Below, piece by piece: positions 63,233 through 64,000 of a stretch of 64,000 bases of DNA; position 1 is the stretch's first letter, and each line of letters begins with the position of its first letter. The position numbers and the translations under genes are program-made. The DNA is from Marinobacter sp. F4206 (GTDB lineage Bacteria; Pseudomonadota; Gammaproteobacteria; Pseudomonadales; Oleiphilaceae). The notes beneath the pieces were generated by a model that saw only the letters and a list, made by a program, of their open reading frames with translations, was not told the DNA's origin and ran no database searches. The stretch lies in contig NZ_JAHXKI010000002.1 in NCBI RefSeq assembly GCF_019392195.1, positions 930,001 through 994,000 on the forward strand, given 5' to 3'.

Positions 63233-64000
63233 TTACAGCAACAGGGACCGAATATCCCCCAGCAGCTGGCTAAGCAGTGTCGTGAACCTTGCCGCATCGG
63301 CTCCGTTCACCGCACGGTGATCGTAGGACAGCGACAGCGGCAGCATCAGCCGGGGCTGGAACTCCTTGCCATCCCAGACCGGCTTCATGGCCGCCTTGGA
63401 GACGCCCAGGATCGCCACCTCCGGCGTATTCACGATCGGCGTAAATGCCGTGCCGCCAATACCACCCAGACTGGTGATCGTGAAACAGGCACCCTGCATC
63501 TCCGCAGGCTTCAACTGCTTGTCACGGGCCTTTTGGGCCAGGTCGGCACTCTCCGCCGCCAGCTCCCACAGCCCCTTCTTATCGACATCACGGATCACCG
63601 GCACCATCAGCCCGTGAGGCGTATCCACGGCAATGCCAATGTGGATGTATTTCTTGCGGATCACTTCCTTCTTGTCCATGTCCAGGGAGACATTGAACTG
63701 CGGCAGCTCCGCCAGCGCGGTAGCACAGGCCTTCAACATGAATGGAAGCGGCGTCATCTTCACGCCCTTCTTCTCACCGGCCGCTTTCTGCGCCTTGCGG
63801 AAATCCTCCATGTCGGTGATGTCCGCATCCTCGAACTGAGTGACGTGCGGCACATTCAACCAGCTGCGCTGCATGTTGGTGGCTGTCGCCGCCATCATGC
63901 GGGACATGGCCTCCTTCTCAATGTCACCAAACTGACTGAAGTCAGGCAGCTTCACGCCCGGGATTCCAGATGCAGTACCTACGGACCCGCCTTGCTGGGC
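63233..64000 (-). CDS. aceF: Pyruvate dehydrogenase E2, dihydrolipoyl acetyltransferase (5' end outside window)
   Basis: Only the C-terminal 255 residues are visible; the frame is open to the right edge, so the lipoyl domains and most of the linker are missing. The peripheral-subunit end and the full catalytic domain are seen: LPDFSQFGDIEKEAMSRM, then MTPLPFMLKACATAL, SLGGIGGTAFTPI and the catalytic DHRAVNGADAARF. The KLPDF start and the motif spacing point to AceF rather than SucB. It transfers acetyl from lipoamide to CoA. Confidence 0.93.
   Translation of the reverse strand, partial: AQQGGSVGTASGIPGVKLPDFSQFGDIEKEAMSRMMAATATNMQRSWLNVPHVTQFEDADITDMEDFRKAQKAAGEKKGVKMTPLPFMLKACATALAELPQFNVSLDMDKKEVIRKKYIHIGIAVDTPHGLMVPVIRDVDKKGLWELAAESADLAQKARDKQLKPAEMQGACFTITSLGGIGGTAFTPIVNTPEVAILGVSKAAMKPVWDGKEFQPRLMLPLSLSYDHRAVNGADAARFTTLLSQLLGDIRSLLL

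Overview
The window looks like a chromosomal segment of a marine gammaproteobacterium, most likely Marinobacter or a close relative. This rests on high-GC coding sequence, Pseudomonas-like gene orders (hisBHAF, secB-yibN-gpmI-envC-ctpA-yibQ, the aot/ast arginine locus with a two-subunit arginine succinyltransferase), DcaP-like and TraF-like outer membrane proteins, and many predicted surface lipoproteins. No phage, transposase, CRISPR array or rRNA was seen. There is one tRNA (Phe, GAA).

Region by region. 1-2.4 kb: the edge of a flagellar FlgP/FlgT locus and a TraF-like beta-barrel. 2.4-6.2 kb: CCA-adding enzyme, pteridine reductase-like SDR, thiolase, TrmL. 6.2-12.4 kb: SecB and a rhodanese-like membrane protein on the minus strand, divergent from gpmI-envC-ctpA-yibQ. 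12.4-15.3 kb: hisB-hisH-hisA-hisF. 15.4-19.9 kb: SRPBCC protein, AsmA, mutY-yggX and tRNA-Phe. 20-33.9 kb is accessory: an alpha/beta hydrolase / DUF1254 / DUF3604 / beta-barrel operon, two paralogous lipoproteins, an orphan ParA ATPase next to a string of secreted proteins (one with a 31-fold Glu-Pro repeat, one a parallel beta-helix), a crotonase and a DUF4124 protein. 33.9-35.4 kb: a lipoprotein with a zincin motif, lying between a short remnant resembling the end of glcF and the intact glcF. 35.4-44.3 kb: glycolate oxidation (glcDEF, glcG-like) with a DctPQM TRAP transporter and a divergent GntR/FCD regulator; two near-identical palindromes lie in the shared promoter region. 44.4-60 kb: arginine/ornithine uptake (aotP, J, Q, M), astE, then on the other strand astC-aruF-aruG-astD-astB, with an RND efflux pump and its TetR regulator between astE and astB. 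60-64 kb: an exonuclease-GIY-YIG fusion protein, a porin, an isolated 36-residue gene with a sigma-54-type promoter and its own terminator, and the 3' part of aceF.

Functionally, the two catabolic modules are the best-understood part. The TRAP system and GlcDEF would import and oxidise glycolate or a related 2-hydroxy acid to glyoxylate. Aot and Ast would import arginine and convert it to glutamate and succinate. The least explained parts are the sigma-54 micro-gene, the 96-bp cloverleaf-like repeat ahead of astE, the ParA/secreted-protein cluster and the metalloprotease-like lipoprotein beside glcF.
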